DNA of 64,000 nucleotides from Ceratothoa steindachneri. Its lineage: Eukaryota; Arthropoda; Malacostraca; Isopoda; Cymothoidae. The notes under the pieces were generated by a model. It made no database searches, was not told where the DNA came from, and saw only the letters and a program-made list of their open reading frames with translations. This document shows, piece after piece, positions 40,001 to 48,449 of this stretch. Each line of letters starts with the position of its first letter. Position 1 is the first letter of the stretch. Position numbers and translations under genes: made by a program. Where the stretch lies: contig OZ018321.1 of assembly GCA_963969495.1 (NCBI GenBank), positions 138,036,685 through 138,100,684 on the forward strand, given 5' to 3'.

Positions 40001-42309
40001 GGATCACTCACTCCACACACATTTTCATCATTCGTACCAGGATACCTTGACATCAAATCAGCCACTCCATTCCGTTCACCAGGCACATACTCAATCACAT
40101 AGTCAAAGTCACTCAAATCTTCCAAAGTCCTTGCAATCCTACTATCAGCCCACTTCATACGCTGCAGATACATAAGAGGTTGATGATCGGTTTTTATCAC
40201 AAACCTCACACCATACAAAAATGGACGCAACACTTTCAAACAATATCTTATCGCAGCCAGCTCTCGTTCCACAGTCGAATACTTTCGTTCTGCAACATTC
40301 ATAGCCTTGGATACATACCCAATTATTCGCCTGACATTCTCTCCATTCAAACGCTGCTCTTGCATCAGAAAACCTCCCATACAATACCCACTCGCATCTG
40401 TATACAATTCAAGCATTTTAGCATTTACACTATAATCTGGGTAAGCCAATTCAACATCTTCAGCCGCTGCCTCTTTCAGTCTCTCATACGCCTCATTCAT
40501 CTTATCATTCCACTTGACAACCGTACTACCTTTCTTGCCCATCCACTCAGTCAGAGGCTTACTCACACCAGAACAATCACGTATAAACTTTCGCTGGAAC
40601 TCAATCAAACCCAAAAATGACTTCAGTTGCTTCACAGTCACCAGTTTAGGAAACATTCGCACCTTCTCAACATACTTCGATGATTTTCGCAATCCATTCT
40701 CACTCACCATATGCCCAAGGAATTCCACTTCTTTCGCAAACCATTCACACTTCGCCACTTTCACCTTCACACCAACACTCTCCAACGTTCTCAACACATC
40801 ATTCACCAATCTCATATGCTCCTCAAAAGTCTCAGTCATAATCAAAATATCATCTATAAACGCAATCACATTCTTACTCGCAAACTTACTCAACACAACA
40901 TTCATTGCCCGCTGGAAGGCTCCGGGAGCATTAGCCAACCCAAAGCTGAGGTTCCGGAACTGGTAATGCCTCTTTGAGGAAGAGAAGGCAGTTACTGGCC
41001 GGCTCTCCTCAGCAATGGGCATCTGGTAATACCCCCATACCAGATCCAGCTTCGTAAACCACTCCATCCCATGCATACTATACACACACTCAGATACCAC
41101 ACACATCGGAAACCTTTCTTTCACAGTCCTTTCATTCACCTTTCGATAATCCACACACAGACGCAATCTTCCATCCGGCTTACGTACAGGTACAATTGGA
41201 CTATTCCATGCACTCTCGCTCTCTTCAATCACCCCCAATTGCTCCAATTCCAAACACTGCTCCTCAATCTCATCAGCAACCGGACGTGGGAAATGCCTCG
41301 GCCGCTGATAGATTGGGGAGTCCTCCTTCAGGACAATCTTGAATTCCGGGAGCTTTGCAACCCCGAAATCCAGATCACCCTTACTGAGGGCTCCCTTTCG
41401 CTCAAATATCATTCGATACACATCCTCCCTTTCATACTCAGTCAAACATCCATCCAATTTCACCATGTCCTTCACCTCATTATACATCCATTCACATGTC
41501 TTTTCATTCGCAACATTCACCCTGATATCCGTACTATCATCCATACCTACCTCATCAACAGTGGAGAGGTGGCCCAGTACATCTCCGACTTGGATTCCCC
41601 TCACCTGCCCTTTCACACTGGGGTCCGCCTGCACACATACAAAAGGATCATTCATTCTCATCAAGCCATCAAACACACAAGCAACACGCCTTACCTTATA
41701 ACACGCATCTGTTCCATCCAATATCACAGTGTTCTCACTCACATTCAAACTAACATCCTTACTCCAACTCACTCTAACAGACACCCTTTCACCCTTCACA
41801 AGCCTTACATTCTCCATAGCAGTCACCTCAATACCAGTAAACACACTCCTCAAAACGCTACCATCTTTCCCTACATACAACTTATACACCCCATTTTTAC
41901 CAATCTTTCTCTCAATCTGATCACTCGCAGGATGCACAACCATACGATTCATTTTCATAAAATCATAGCCCAAAATCACACCATACTCACTACTCACCTT
42001 ATCAATCACAGAAAATTCACATTCATTCATCATCATACCATGCATTCGAACAGCTGACCTTATCATTCCAATCACAGGCACTCTCCTATTACCAATACCT
42101 ACCAAACTACCCTTGCACTCAGACAGGAGGGCTTTCTCGCTAAACTTGTCATACACATCTTTATACACCAAGCTCGCCTTGCATCCAGAATCTATTAAAG
42201 CCAAACACTCAATTCCATTCAACTCCACCTTCACACTCAGACACTCATACTTCCTACCAGACAGCACTTTCACACTAGACAGACTTACCAACACATTACT
42301 CACACTCAT
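37012..42309 (-). CDS. Gypsy Pol polyprotein with PR1, RT, RNase H, PR2 and integrase
   Basis: 1765 codons without a stop. PR1: CLALIDSGCKASLVYK with Asp near 40 and GVILGYDFM. RT: about 320-510, WFTKLDLVWGYYQMPI and active site FIDDIL near 485. RNase H: LYTDASGY near 636, through DLMSRYPG near 750. PR2: a second retropepsin-like domain, FCGLIDTGAQVSLVNENIL (Asp near 977), ISGLGNG and FLLGVDFMRLN. Integrase: H2C2 zinc block near 1189-1223 and D,D35E core with VVIDCV (about 1255), LSDNGPEF (about 1316) and GLAERT (about 1352). The C-terminal tail carries three DFSGF motifs. The frame is -1 to gag and opens just before the gag stop; internal ATG 42309 is probably not the real start, since a frameshift at 42351-42357 would fuse it to Gag. 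Confidence 0.95.
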   Translation of the reverse strand: MSVSNVLVSLSSVKVLSGRKYECLSVKVELNGIECLALIDSGCKASLVYKDVYDKFSEKALLSECKGSLVGIGNRRVPVIGMIRSAVRMHGMMMNECEFSVIDKVSSEYGVILGYDFMKMNRMVVHPASDQIERKIGKNGVYKLYVGKDGSVLRSVFTGIEVTAMENVRLVKGERVSVRVSWSKDVSLNVSENTVILDGTDACYKVRRVACVFDGLMRMNDPFVCVQADPSVKGQVRGIQVGDVLGHLSTVDEVGMDDSTDIRVNVANEKTCEWMYNEVKDMVKLDGCLTEYEREDVYRMIFERKGALSKGDLDFGVAKLPEFKIVLKEDSPIYQRPRHFPRPVADEIEEQCLELEQLGVIEESESAWNSPIVPVRKPDGRLRLCVDYRKVNERTVKERFPMCVVSECVYSMHGMEWFTKLDLVWGYYQMPIAEESRPVTAFSSSKRHYQFRNLSFGLANAPGAFQRAMNVVLSKFASKNVIAFIDDILIMTETFEEHMRLVNDVLRTLESVGVKVKVAKCEWFAKEVEFLGHMVSENGLRKSSKYVEKVRMFPKLVTVKQLKSFLGLIEFQRKFIRDCSGVSKPLTEWMGKKGSTVVKWNDKMNEAYERLKEAAAEDVELAYPDYSVNAKMLELYTDASGYCMGGFLMQEQRLNGENVRRIIGYVSKAMNVAERKYSTVERELAAIRYCLKVLRPFLYGVRFVIKTDHQPLMYLQRMKWADSRIARTLEDLSDFDYVIEYVPGERNGVADLMSRYPGTNDENVCGVSDPEYLPKGIMNGKESKGGGDSLFESVWNGLQDLKSDGVDVRVPDSVDDLRKEVMNEVCRKPESIGMAKVRNFMKELRAMCMQGVPPFQEVLIVVSRLYGVIVYVHFGGERPIVYKDEKMKGLNPNVVHLQCLSGVHYNWVIEKCSYIREKNDCLDEDECVLSDDMGVNDSVDISADVGVLVPSVYCEHGGPDMMEARVKVGERLFCGLIDTGAQVSLVNENILSKYEEFRCCEHKPVKLRISGLGNGMIVAWEQVSLKVSLGNGVNVKHDFVILKGEQMPCCFLLGVDFMRLNDSSLDADKDRLMKGECEVMRLNECAKNVVKFCGMIELIMDDENEILSDDYILEMQEMCPFVSELKRCVMMRVDLNEWPECLSDFKRYAKDFVVCMDVVYFVRHVKGGDDMYVPVMSLVGMIGLVKVVHDNYGHMGKFKLWECMKEHVFHPFLRTVVNDVATPCERCQKRKVQGVQVKPPMLKVDAKEPFELVVIDCVSLPRTRAVNVGMVVMVDHKSKFVYAAPVRDKRSVTVARVVEQLFFPMCVWKPRRCLSDNGPEFVGEVFEQMLRENGVEHVRTTPYVPSSNGLAERTIRTLCEMLRMMSTTVNDWDVCLGRVLWAYNSTVHSATGMSPCQFVMNFERRVKDRFRLSESEQSVWREAHERFRSFELGTKVLKVKEVKGRLNVSKMSEKFDGPYRVVRVWENGVTYVLESLNDGMTERVRAHQSQLRRWREPPDYLVSHPVYGLCRERGKVHDDEIECDSMDLSGKELVLVSRGRKRTRKGERKNASTNESKSEQSVSGMGDLEREIEFLRKQVSDLAGISRRVSELPVPDFSGFGNSMNDSVFGQNEPSVADFSGFMNGNSRGEFDVVNDEVADFSGFWWEPVEGVSGMPVENTGDVSDLSVSQECTLSWMRAVSEELMNGGMKSEGSERKSMKEFCREMGELVMRAKSMVDEMINSDNETDRTTDEQPRLIATRSQGPVEECEWVQKGAIEHKWYRGE

Positions 42310-42347
42310 GCACCCAGAGGATACTTCAGCAGGTACCCTCTTACCAT

Positions 42348-44057
42348 TCAGTTTCCCGCTTCAGACTTTCCATTCACACCTTGCGCTCTCACTCTAATCC
42401 AACACTTTTCACTTGAATGTCCTTCCATCGCACAATAGCTACATACATTCCTCTGGTCACGACACATCCTTGCATAATGACCAGCCTTTCCACAATTACC
42501 ACATGCATATTTCATACTTTCCCCACCAGTTGCTCCACCATTCAACCTCGGACAATCTTTCTTCAAATGGCCTATTTCTTTACACTCGAAGCACTCTTTC
42601 ACACTTTCCTGGCAATCCTTTATCATATGCCCTTTCTTACCACACCCAAAACATGCACCAGATGTCCACCTACATTCTGCCAACATATGACCTTTCCTTC
42701 CACACCGACGACATTCCTCAATCTTTCTCCCACCACTCAGTCTCTCATTTGCTGGGACATACCTCGGTTTCTCTCTCATATATCCGTTCCCACGCTTGAA
42801 ATTCATCTGCCTCCTTCCATTCGACCACCCTCCATTTGCCCATCCATTCTGCCGGCCCAGGAAGTTTGACATCACTCCAGCTGGTGCAGCCTTCAGGGCA
42901 TCCCTGTAGCTGACAAACTGATGGAGTGGATGAAAGCTCCTGGGCTTCTTACCTCCAACATTCACACTGTACCATCCATCCTCTTCTAGATCGCTTTCAT
43001 CATCAAATCGTCCATCTTCTAACAGTTCCAACACATCCTCCCACATCAACCGTTCACCTGTCAGTCTCACTCTCTCTTTCCTCTTTCCACTCAGCCATTC
43101 ACTCACCTTTCGCGGGATCGTGTCCAAAAACTTCCTCATGAGTGGTTTACATTCATTTACATCATCATCACCATACCTCGTTCTTGCCATACTCTCAAGC
43201 CTATGTGCATACATATTCACACTTTCACTCTTCCCCATTCGAGCCTTCTCAAATTCATTCACCCTTTTATACTTCACACTCTTTTTCATTCGTTTCACCT
43301 GCCCAATCAATCTCTTCTTCACTACATCGTACTTTGGCTCTCCCACACTCGTTATCACTCGCAAGAACTCCAACACTTTCCCATCCAAACAATCTCCCAG
43401 AACACTCACCCAGTGACCCTTGTTCTGCGGGTACTTGAGCTTGCAGTACCGCTCAAAATCCCCGAAGAACTCATCCATACTCTTTCCCCCATGCAATCTA
43501 AACTTATCAATCCTTGGCACTTCCCTAATCAAAATTCCTTTCCCCACGTTCACTTCACTCTCCGAAGAGCTACTCTCGGTCTCACTCATTCCAATCATAT
43601 TGTCACTCTCTCCCTCATCTGAGTATAGCGAATCCACACTCTTCCCTCTCGCCTTCCTATCCTTAACCTTAGAACCATGCTTACTTCCTCTCTTACTTTC
43701 CACTCTCTTCCATTCACCCCCTTTCCTACCACTCTCAGTATCTTCTTTAGACTCAATCATACTGCCATCCATTCCATTTAGCGGAGTCCCTTCAGTAGGA
43801 GCAAGGGTCAGGGTTGTAGGTCCTGGGGCTGATCCAGCCCCTATCATCATGTTATACAGGTCCTGCATCCGTCGGTCCGTCTGATCCTGTCGGTCTCCCA
43901 TTTCCTTCTTCATCCTATCAGTCTTTTCATTCATCCCTTTTATTTTATTCTCCATTCCCTCCATCATTCCCCGCAACATTTCACACTCCTCTTCTTTCTT
44001 TCTCAACTCCAGTCTCAATCGCACTACTTCTTCATTCAACGTTTCCGCTACAGCCAT
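42348..44057 (-). CDS. Gypsy Gag protein
   Basis: 569 codons from ATG 44057 (NNACAATGGCT context); an in-frame ATG at 44099 would add 14 residues. The N-terminus is a heptad-rich coiled coil (NEEVVRLRLELRKKEEECEM through MQDLYNMM), followed by an acidic/Ser-rich linker. A capsid-like retrotrans_gag region comes next (FRLHGGKSMDEFFGDFERYC, HWVSVLGDCLDGKVLEFL, VNEFEKARMGKSESVNMYAH). It ends in five zinc knuckles between about 42420 and 42720: CRRCGRKGHMLAEC, CFGCGKKGHMIKDC, CFECKEIGHLKKDC, CGNCGKAGHYARMC, CSYCAMEGHSSEKC. It packages element RNA into particles. The last sense codons GGA AAC are part of a slippery heptamer directly before the TGA stop. Confidence 0.93.
   Translation of the reverse strand: MAVAETLNEEVVRLRLELRKKEEECEMLRGMMEGMENKIKGMNEKTDRMKKEMGDRQDQTDRRMQDLYNMMIGAGSAPGPTTLTLAPTEGTPLNGMDGSMIESKEDTESGRKGGEWKRVESKRGSKHGSKVKDRKARGKSVDSLYSDEGESDNMIGMSETESSSSESEVNVGKGILIREVPRIDKFRLHGGKSMDEFFGDFERYCKLKYPQNKGHWVSVLGDCLDGKVLEFLRVITSVGEPKYDVVKKRLIGQVKRMKKSVKYKRVNEFEKARMGKSESVNMYAHRLESMARTRYGDDDVNECKPLMRKFLDTIPRKVSEWLSGKRKERVRLTGERLMWEDVLELLEDGRFDDESDLEEDGWYSVNVGGKKPRSFHPLHQFVSYRDALKAAPAGVMSNFLGRQNGWANGGWSNGRRQMNFKRGNGYMREKPRYVPANERLSGGRKIEECRRCGRKGHMLAECRWTSGACFGCGKKGHMIKDCQESVKECFECKEIGHLKKDCPRLNGGATGGESMKYACGNCGKAGHYARMCRDQRNVCSYCAMEGHSSEKCWIRVRAQGVNGKSEAGN
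42351..42357 (-). promoter_or_regulatory. Programmed -1 ribosomal frameshift heptamer GGGAAAC
   Basis: In element sense G GGA AAC is followed immediately by the gag stop TGA (42350-42348). It fits X XXY YYZ. A -1 slip reads GGG AAA CTG and enters the pol frame, which is closed by a stop only a few codons upstream, so this is the narrow window where the slip must happen. Whether a downstream pseudoknot exists was not computed. Confidence 0.75.
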
Positions 44058-44173
44058 TGTTCCCAAGTTAGTAAAAAGATAGGAGAAGGGAAAAATCAAT
44101 CAAACTACTTGTCACACTAATTGGGTATGGACTGCAATCCAATCCAGTCACGCTCCCAGTTTCGAAGTCTCAC

Positions 44174-44191
44174 GCCCCTATTCGGGCGCCA
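44174..44191 (-). other. Primer-binding site, tRNA-Lys-like
   Basis: Two bases inside the 5' LTR the element-sense strand reads TGGCGCCCGAATAGGGGC. It differs at two positions from TGGCGCCCGAACAGGGAC, the well-known site complementary to the 3' end of tRNA-Lys(UUU). Confidence 0.8.
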
Positions 44192-44193
44192 AA

Positions 44194-45045
44194 TGTAGCG
44201 GGCCGAAAATAGATCTCTAATCCCAATCGATAATCGATCCAACCCGCTTCCTACACTGTCCGGACGTGAGAAATCGAGGGAGAATAAAACGGATTGTATA
44301 TACAGTCCCTTTACTTACAAAAAAAATACAATGATAGTTACAGTTTATATTTACAACAATTTTATATTTACTAGGGAAGTGTGCACACTTCAAAATGAGG
44401 CTAAATTCCCCAATCAAAATACGATACCAAACGAGAATCTTATAACCGGCGGATACAACAATTTACTTATATTCTACACAAAACAAAAAAAACACAACCA
44501 CAACCGAATGAAAAGGGGGCACGCGCTATCACTTGCTGGAGGTGGGTGGTAGTTGGCTAACTTAGAAGGAGGCAGGATTGTCATTGAAGGCAGGTATGGC
44601 GGTTCAGGTGGTTAGAGACACGAAAGCCCTCCTCTCAGGGCTGGGTGGAGCACTCGTCTATAGAACCCCTCTTGCTACCAGTCCACACTTCCACTCTCTC
44701 TTTCCAGAATAACGCTTTGATAAAAGATTAATTTAAACAAAGTACAATCTTATTATAGTGATATCTCAAAATTAGCTACTATCTTTCCAGAATAACGCTT
44801 TGATAAAAGATTAATTTAAACAAAGTACAATCTTATTATAGTGATATCTCAAAATTAGCTACTATCTTTCCAGAATAACGCCTGGAAAGAAAGAAAAACA
44901 TGGTAATCATTTTATACATGAAATAAACAAAAATAAAACAAACCCATTCCCATTCACACACATTCTTACAGAGGGAGGGAGAGGGTACTGAGAAAAGGGT
45001 TGGGAGAATGGCCCTTTTACACACACTCACATTCGCCCCACCACA
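44194..45045 (-). repeat. 5' LTR of the dual-protease Gypsy
   Basis: 852 bp, the same length and nearly the same sequence as 36111-36962. It is the presumed promoter of the element. It ends next to the ACAC duplication at 45046-45049. Confidence 0.95.
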
Positions 45046-45049
45046 ACAC

Positions 45050-45735
45050 TAGTGCGAAGGCGGGCCGCTAGCAAGAGCTACAGACCCCGTGCTTGAGAAT
45101 CAGCAATAAGGGTGACCCTTGCACATTTGTCTGCAGACGATTGAGTCTTCCCTTTTGGAAGCGACTTGCCGGTTTCCTCTTTTTTCGCTACATTTTTTAC
45201 TTCATTTCTTGTCTTCCTTTGTCTTCTCTTCTTCTGTTTATCGTTTCTTTTCTTCTATTTCTACTTTATCGTTCTCCGTTTCCACTTTCTTTTCTTCTCT
45301 TTCTACTTTCTCTTCTTCTCTTTCTAATTTCTCTTTTTTCTTCTTTCCTTTCTTCCTCTTTCTTTTCTTCTTTTTGGCTCGTTGAGCCAGTCCTGAAGCA
45401 GAAGACTCCTGCTTTTGGACGTCGGAGGCCTTCTCTCCGTTGCACCTCTCTGATTTTAAGAGGTGAACCTCCCTTTTGAGGAGAGAGTTCTCCTCTTTCA
45501 GTTGAGCGATGATTTCGCCCAGGCGCTTCTCCAGTTCGCAGAAGTCAAGGACAGTAACAGTATTTGTGAGATCCTTGCAGCTCTTGCCTCCGAAGTCTTC
45601 ACTCCATCTAATAAACTTTGCAGGTTGACTTGCGGAACGGAGGACGATTCTTCTCCGCCATCTTAAAAGCCCGGGGACCATATGCATTAAAAAAGGAGGG
45701 GTCTTGTGTGTGTGATTTTCTTTCGCACTAACCAC
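45050..45735 (-). pseudogene. CR1-A ORF1, 5' part, copy 2 (cut by the Gypsy)
   Basis: The frame 45735-45238 begins MVSAKENHTHKTPPF. It has a Leu/Glu heptad-type coiled coil (LEKRLGEIIAQLKEENSLLK), then a long Lys/Arg/Glu tract (KKKKRKRKKGKKKKEKLERE). In adjoining frames towards 45050 it reads GKSLPKGKTQSSADK, CARVTLIADSQARGL (the GDS-like nucleophile block) and RLRTSV, where the Gypsy interrupts. The reading resumes at 36110 (KVSCLPG). A small frameshift lies near 45235. The sequence upstream of 45736 is probably its 5' leader. Confidence 0.78.
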
Positions 45736-46560
45736 ATCCGCCTATTTCCCGGATGTTTTCGGTCATTCGGCTAACAGAAACCCTTTGACCACTCACACCA
45801 ACCCTAAAGTCTCCCTTGAGTCAGACGTCCCCAATCGTGCCGCAGCTCCCAACTGAGCAGCACGAGAGCCCCAGTATACTAGATCTCTGATTTTTCGACA
45901 GGGGTGCTTGAGGCGTAACTGTCTTCCTACTAAGCTCTACTAATCAACTAAAAACGGCCAGACTTAAGGCAAATAGTAAAGCTAATTGCCCACGACTTCA
46001 TCCGAGATCTTTAGCTGATCTGGCAACCAGCAAGGCACAAAAGCTCTTTCACCAAGAGCAGTTGAGCCTTTGTTCACCAAGTAGCGGTCACAAGGGGCTG
46101 GTCCGGCCAATACACGTTAGGAGAAAGCTTCTAAGAGGTACCTAGCATTTCTCCATTAATCGTATCCCAAACGCCTGATATCCCTTCAATCTCAGTCTCT
46201 TGCAACCTATGAGTGTTCCAAGGCATTATTTAAAGAGGTTCCAAAGCCCTCTTCTTACACGGCATAGGGTAGCTGGTGAGGCTGTTATGACTAAATAACT
46301 TATTTGTAATAGAGATGAATGTTTTTTTTTTGTTGTTGTTTTTTGACAGTTGAAGAGAGTTGGTGCAACTTAGGCCTAACAGAATCGAAGAGGTTAGTAG
46401 GGGGATACAAGGAGGCGCATCAATGAAGTGGTAGTGAAGTTCGACAACCCTTAGTCTAGATTCTACTAAAGCTACCTTACTGGCATGGGTGACCCTGCTG
46501 GACTAAAAGTCCCCCATCTTAACTAGCTTAACTCAAGCAGATCGCGCAAGCTCTCTCACC
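45736..46560. other. Probable CR1-A 5' leader and spacer
   Basis: No long frame is seen. It directly precedes CR1-A ORF1 copy 2 and is less AT-rich than the spacers, so part of it may be the LINE 5' UTR. I cannot define its end. An AG-rich tract follows at 46568-46602. Confidence 0.35.
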
Positions 46561-46639
46561 GACGGCAAGGTGAGAGAGAGAGAGAAAGGGAGTAGGAGAG
46601 AGAGTTAACAAGGAATAACAAGTAAAAGAGGTACCCTAG

Positions 46640-46985
46640 TAGACCTTACGATGCATTCAAAGAGGGTACCTTTAAGTGAACACTTGAGAAGGCGCAGTCC
46701 TCTAAAGGGTCAGATTGACGTTCTAGAAGAGAACTCACGCCACACTTCAAGTCTCCAAACGGCTATTTATCAAGACTTTGTCCAGTCTCGACTTGAACTG
46801 TTCAACAGAGTCGCTGTTGACAACTTCCACTGGAAGTGCATTCCAATGGCCGCAGATGCTATATGTGAAAGATTTTCCACACAGATCACGCTGGTAACGA
46901 TTCAGTTCAAGTTTGTAGCAGTGATTTCTTGTTCTGCCCTGACTAAGCTGGAAAATATCACTCTGGGCATTCCTATAATAAAAAA
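46640..46985 (-). pseudogene. CR1-A LINE 3' end, copy 3, part 1
   Basis: The minus reading gives QGRTRNHCYKLELNRYQRDL, CGKSFTYSICGHWNALPVEV and VNSDSVEQFKSRLDKVL, the same C-terminal block as 48555-48938. The sequence is cut at 46985 by a (TA)n tract and about 0.8 kb of unrelated AT-rich DNA, then resumes at 47835. Confidence 0.78.
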
Positions 46986-46996
46986 CTCCTTGGAAA

Positions 46997-46998
<2 letters not shown>

Positions 46999-47062
<64 letters not shown>
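46999..47062. repeat. (TA)n microsatellite
   Basis: An AT dinucleotide tract of about 64 bases at the left edge of the insertion in CR1-A copy 3. Confidence 0.97.
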
Positions 47063-47067
<5 letters not shown>

Positions 47068-47834
47068 ATTATTATGTAAAATTCATATTATGCAATCCTT
47101 TAACTTTGTCAATTTAATCGTTCAATAATTTCACTTAACTTTTGTAAATTAAATAATTTTATGTACAACTTAATAATTAATTCATTCATTTATTTTACTT
47201 GTCAATTCATTAAACGTAATACTGTTCCAAACATCTCTTAAAATTTCACACACAAACAAACAAACACCTGCTTTCACCATCGCCTAAATAGCACACTATC
47301 TGCCAAAGTCAACTCGCAGCTTTCTTCGTATAAAGGTCGGTAATCATTCTTTCTACAATTAGTCATTTACCTCCAAACAAATCATACTTAGTTAATTCCA
47401 CTTTTAGATTCTTTGCAAACGACCATACGAGAGTAGGTCTTAATTATATTACTTCTCATTGCAGCCCCTAATTCACAGTCCATCACAGTCACTATATTAT
47501 TATTTCACCATATTATTTCATATTTATTTCACGTACTTCAATTCTCTTCGCATCTTGTTACTGTAAATCATAAGTTAAAATATCTTACATTGTATACCTA
47601 ATCTACTTATCTCATTGTACATTCGTTGATTCTATAAATATATTTATATTTGTTTAATTGTTTTTCTTAAAACCCAGTTCATTATTTCAAAATTTATTTC
47701 GCTGTCGTCTTAGGCCTAAAGCTATCAGCAGACAACTTCGATCAAGCAAATTTATGGTTATGGTTTTCGAAACGCTATTTAGGCTGATTTATTAACAGAA
47801 AATAAATCACATGAATAACCATATTATATAGTCT
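47063..47834. other. AT-rich insert in CR1-A copy 3
   Basis: About 770 bases of AT-rich DNA without a gene, placed exactly between two adjoining parts of one LINE copy. With the (TA)n tract it looks like an inserted element of unknown type; I saw no clear terminal repeats. Confidence 0.45.
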
Positions 47835-48312
47835 ACAATGTCAAAGCCTCGAATTAATTTGAACACTTCGATAACCTGACCACGCAGTCTCCGGGTCTCA
47901 AGCGAGAACAAGTCTAATTCCCGTAATATATCTTCATAACTCTTGTGTCTGATAGAGGGAATCAGTTTGGTTGATCTGGCTTACACACGTTCTAATCTTG
48001 CGACATCCTTTCGAAGCGAAGGACTCCAAAATTGTACGACATACTCCAGGTGCGGTCGGGCAAGGGAGTTATACAAACACAGGACTATCTCCTTGTTTCG
48101 ATATACAAACTGTCACTTTATATAACCTAGCATCTTTTGGGCTTTCTTCTCCGCTTCAATACCCTGCCTCGAGAACTTGAGAGCATTAGTTATAGTTACA
48201 CCCAAGTCCTTCTCAGTGTCGGTGGGTTTAAGAGCAGTGCCCTTAAGGATATACTGTGATTGGGGGTTTCGGTGGCCGATATGCATCACTTTGCATTTGT
48301 TCACATTAAGAA
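47835..48312 (-). pseudogene. CR1-A LINE RT C-terminal part, copy 3, part 2
   Basis: The minus strand has MNKCKVMHIGHRNPQSQYIL, KPTDTEKDLGVTITNALKFS, KKAQKMLGYIK, then after shifts LEYVVQFWSPSLRKDVARLE and SIRHKSYEDILRELDLFSLE. This matches the plus-strand copy at 51247-51720 block by block. Several frame breaks. It is 5'-truncated at 48312, where a minisatellite starts. Confidence 0.8.
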
Positions 48313-48445
48313 ATAGAGATAGAGATAGATACAGAGAGATAGAGACAGATACAGAGAGATAGAGATAGATACAGAGAGATAGAGATAGATACAGAGAGAT
48401 AGAGATAGATACAGGGAGATAGAGATAGATACAGAGAGAGAGAAC
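48313..48445. repeat. Minisatellite, unit about 20 bp
   Basis: At least five near-perfect units of ATAGATACAGAGAGATAGAG with few substitutions, between the truncated end of CR1-A copy 3 and the 3' tail of copy 4. It may have grown from the LINE tail. Confidence 0.88.
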
Positions 48446-48449
48446 GCGC

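Larger units (their letters stand above)
36111..45045 (-). mobile_element. Complete Gypsy-type LTR retrotransposon with two protease domains
   Basis: An 8.9-kb element in minus orientation, flanked by a 4-bp duplication ACAC (36107-36110 and 45046-45049), inserted in CR1-A ORF1. LTRs of identical length (852 bp) differ by only about five substitutions that I can see. It has a tRNA primer-binding site, gag, a -1 frameshift heptamer, an uninterrupted 1765-codon pol and a polypurine tract. The domain order PR1-RT-RNase H-PR2-INT is unusual. A solo LTR (4792-5662) and an internal fragment (7541-8391) show older copies. The element looks young and structurally complete. Confidence 0.95.

Noticed and set aside
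36917..44000. Many plus-strand open frames opposite the Gypsy gag and pol (for example 41071-42057)
   Set aside because: Antisense to an intact polyprotein; compositions rich in Ser, His, Thr and Leu follow from the complementary strand and no motif is present.
48313..48445. CRISPR-like array of short repeats
   Set aside because: Units are contiguous with no spacers; it is a minisatellite in a eukaryotic, LINE-rich context.
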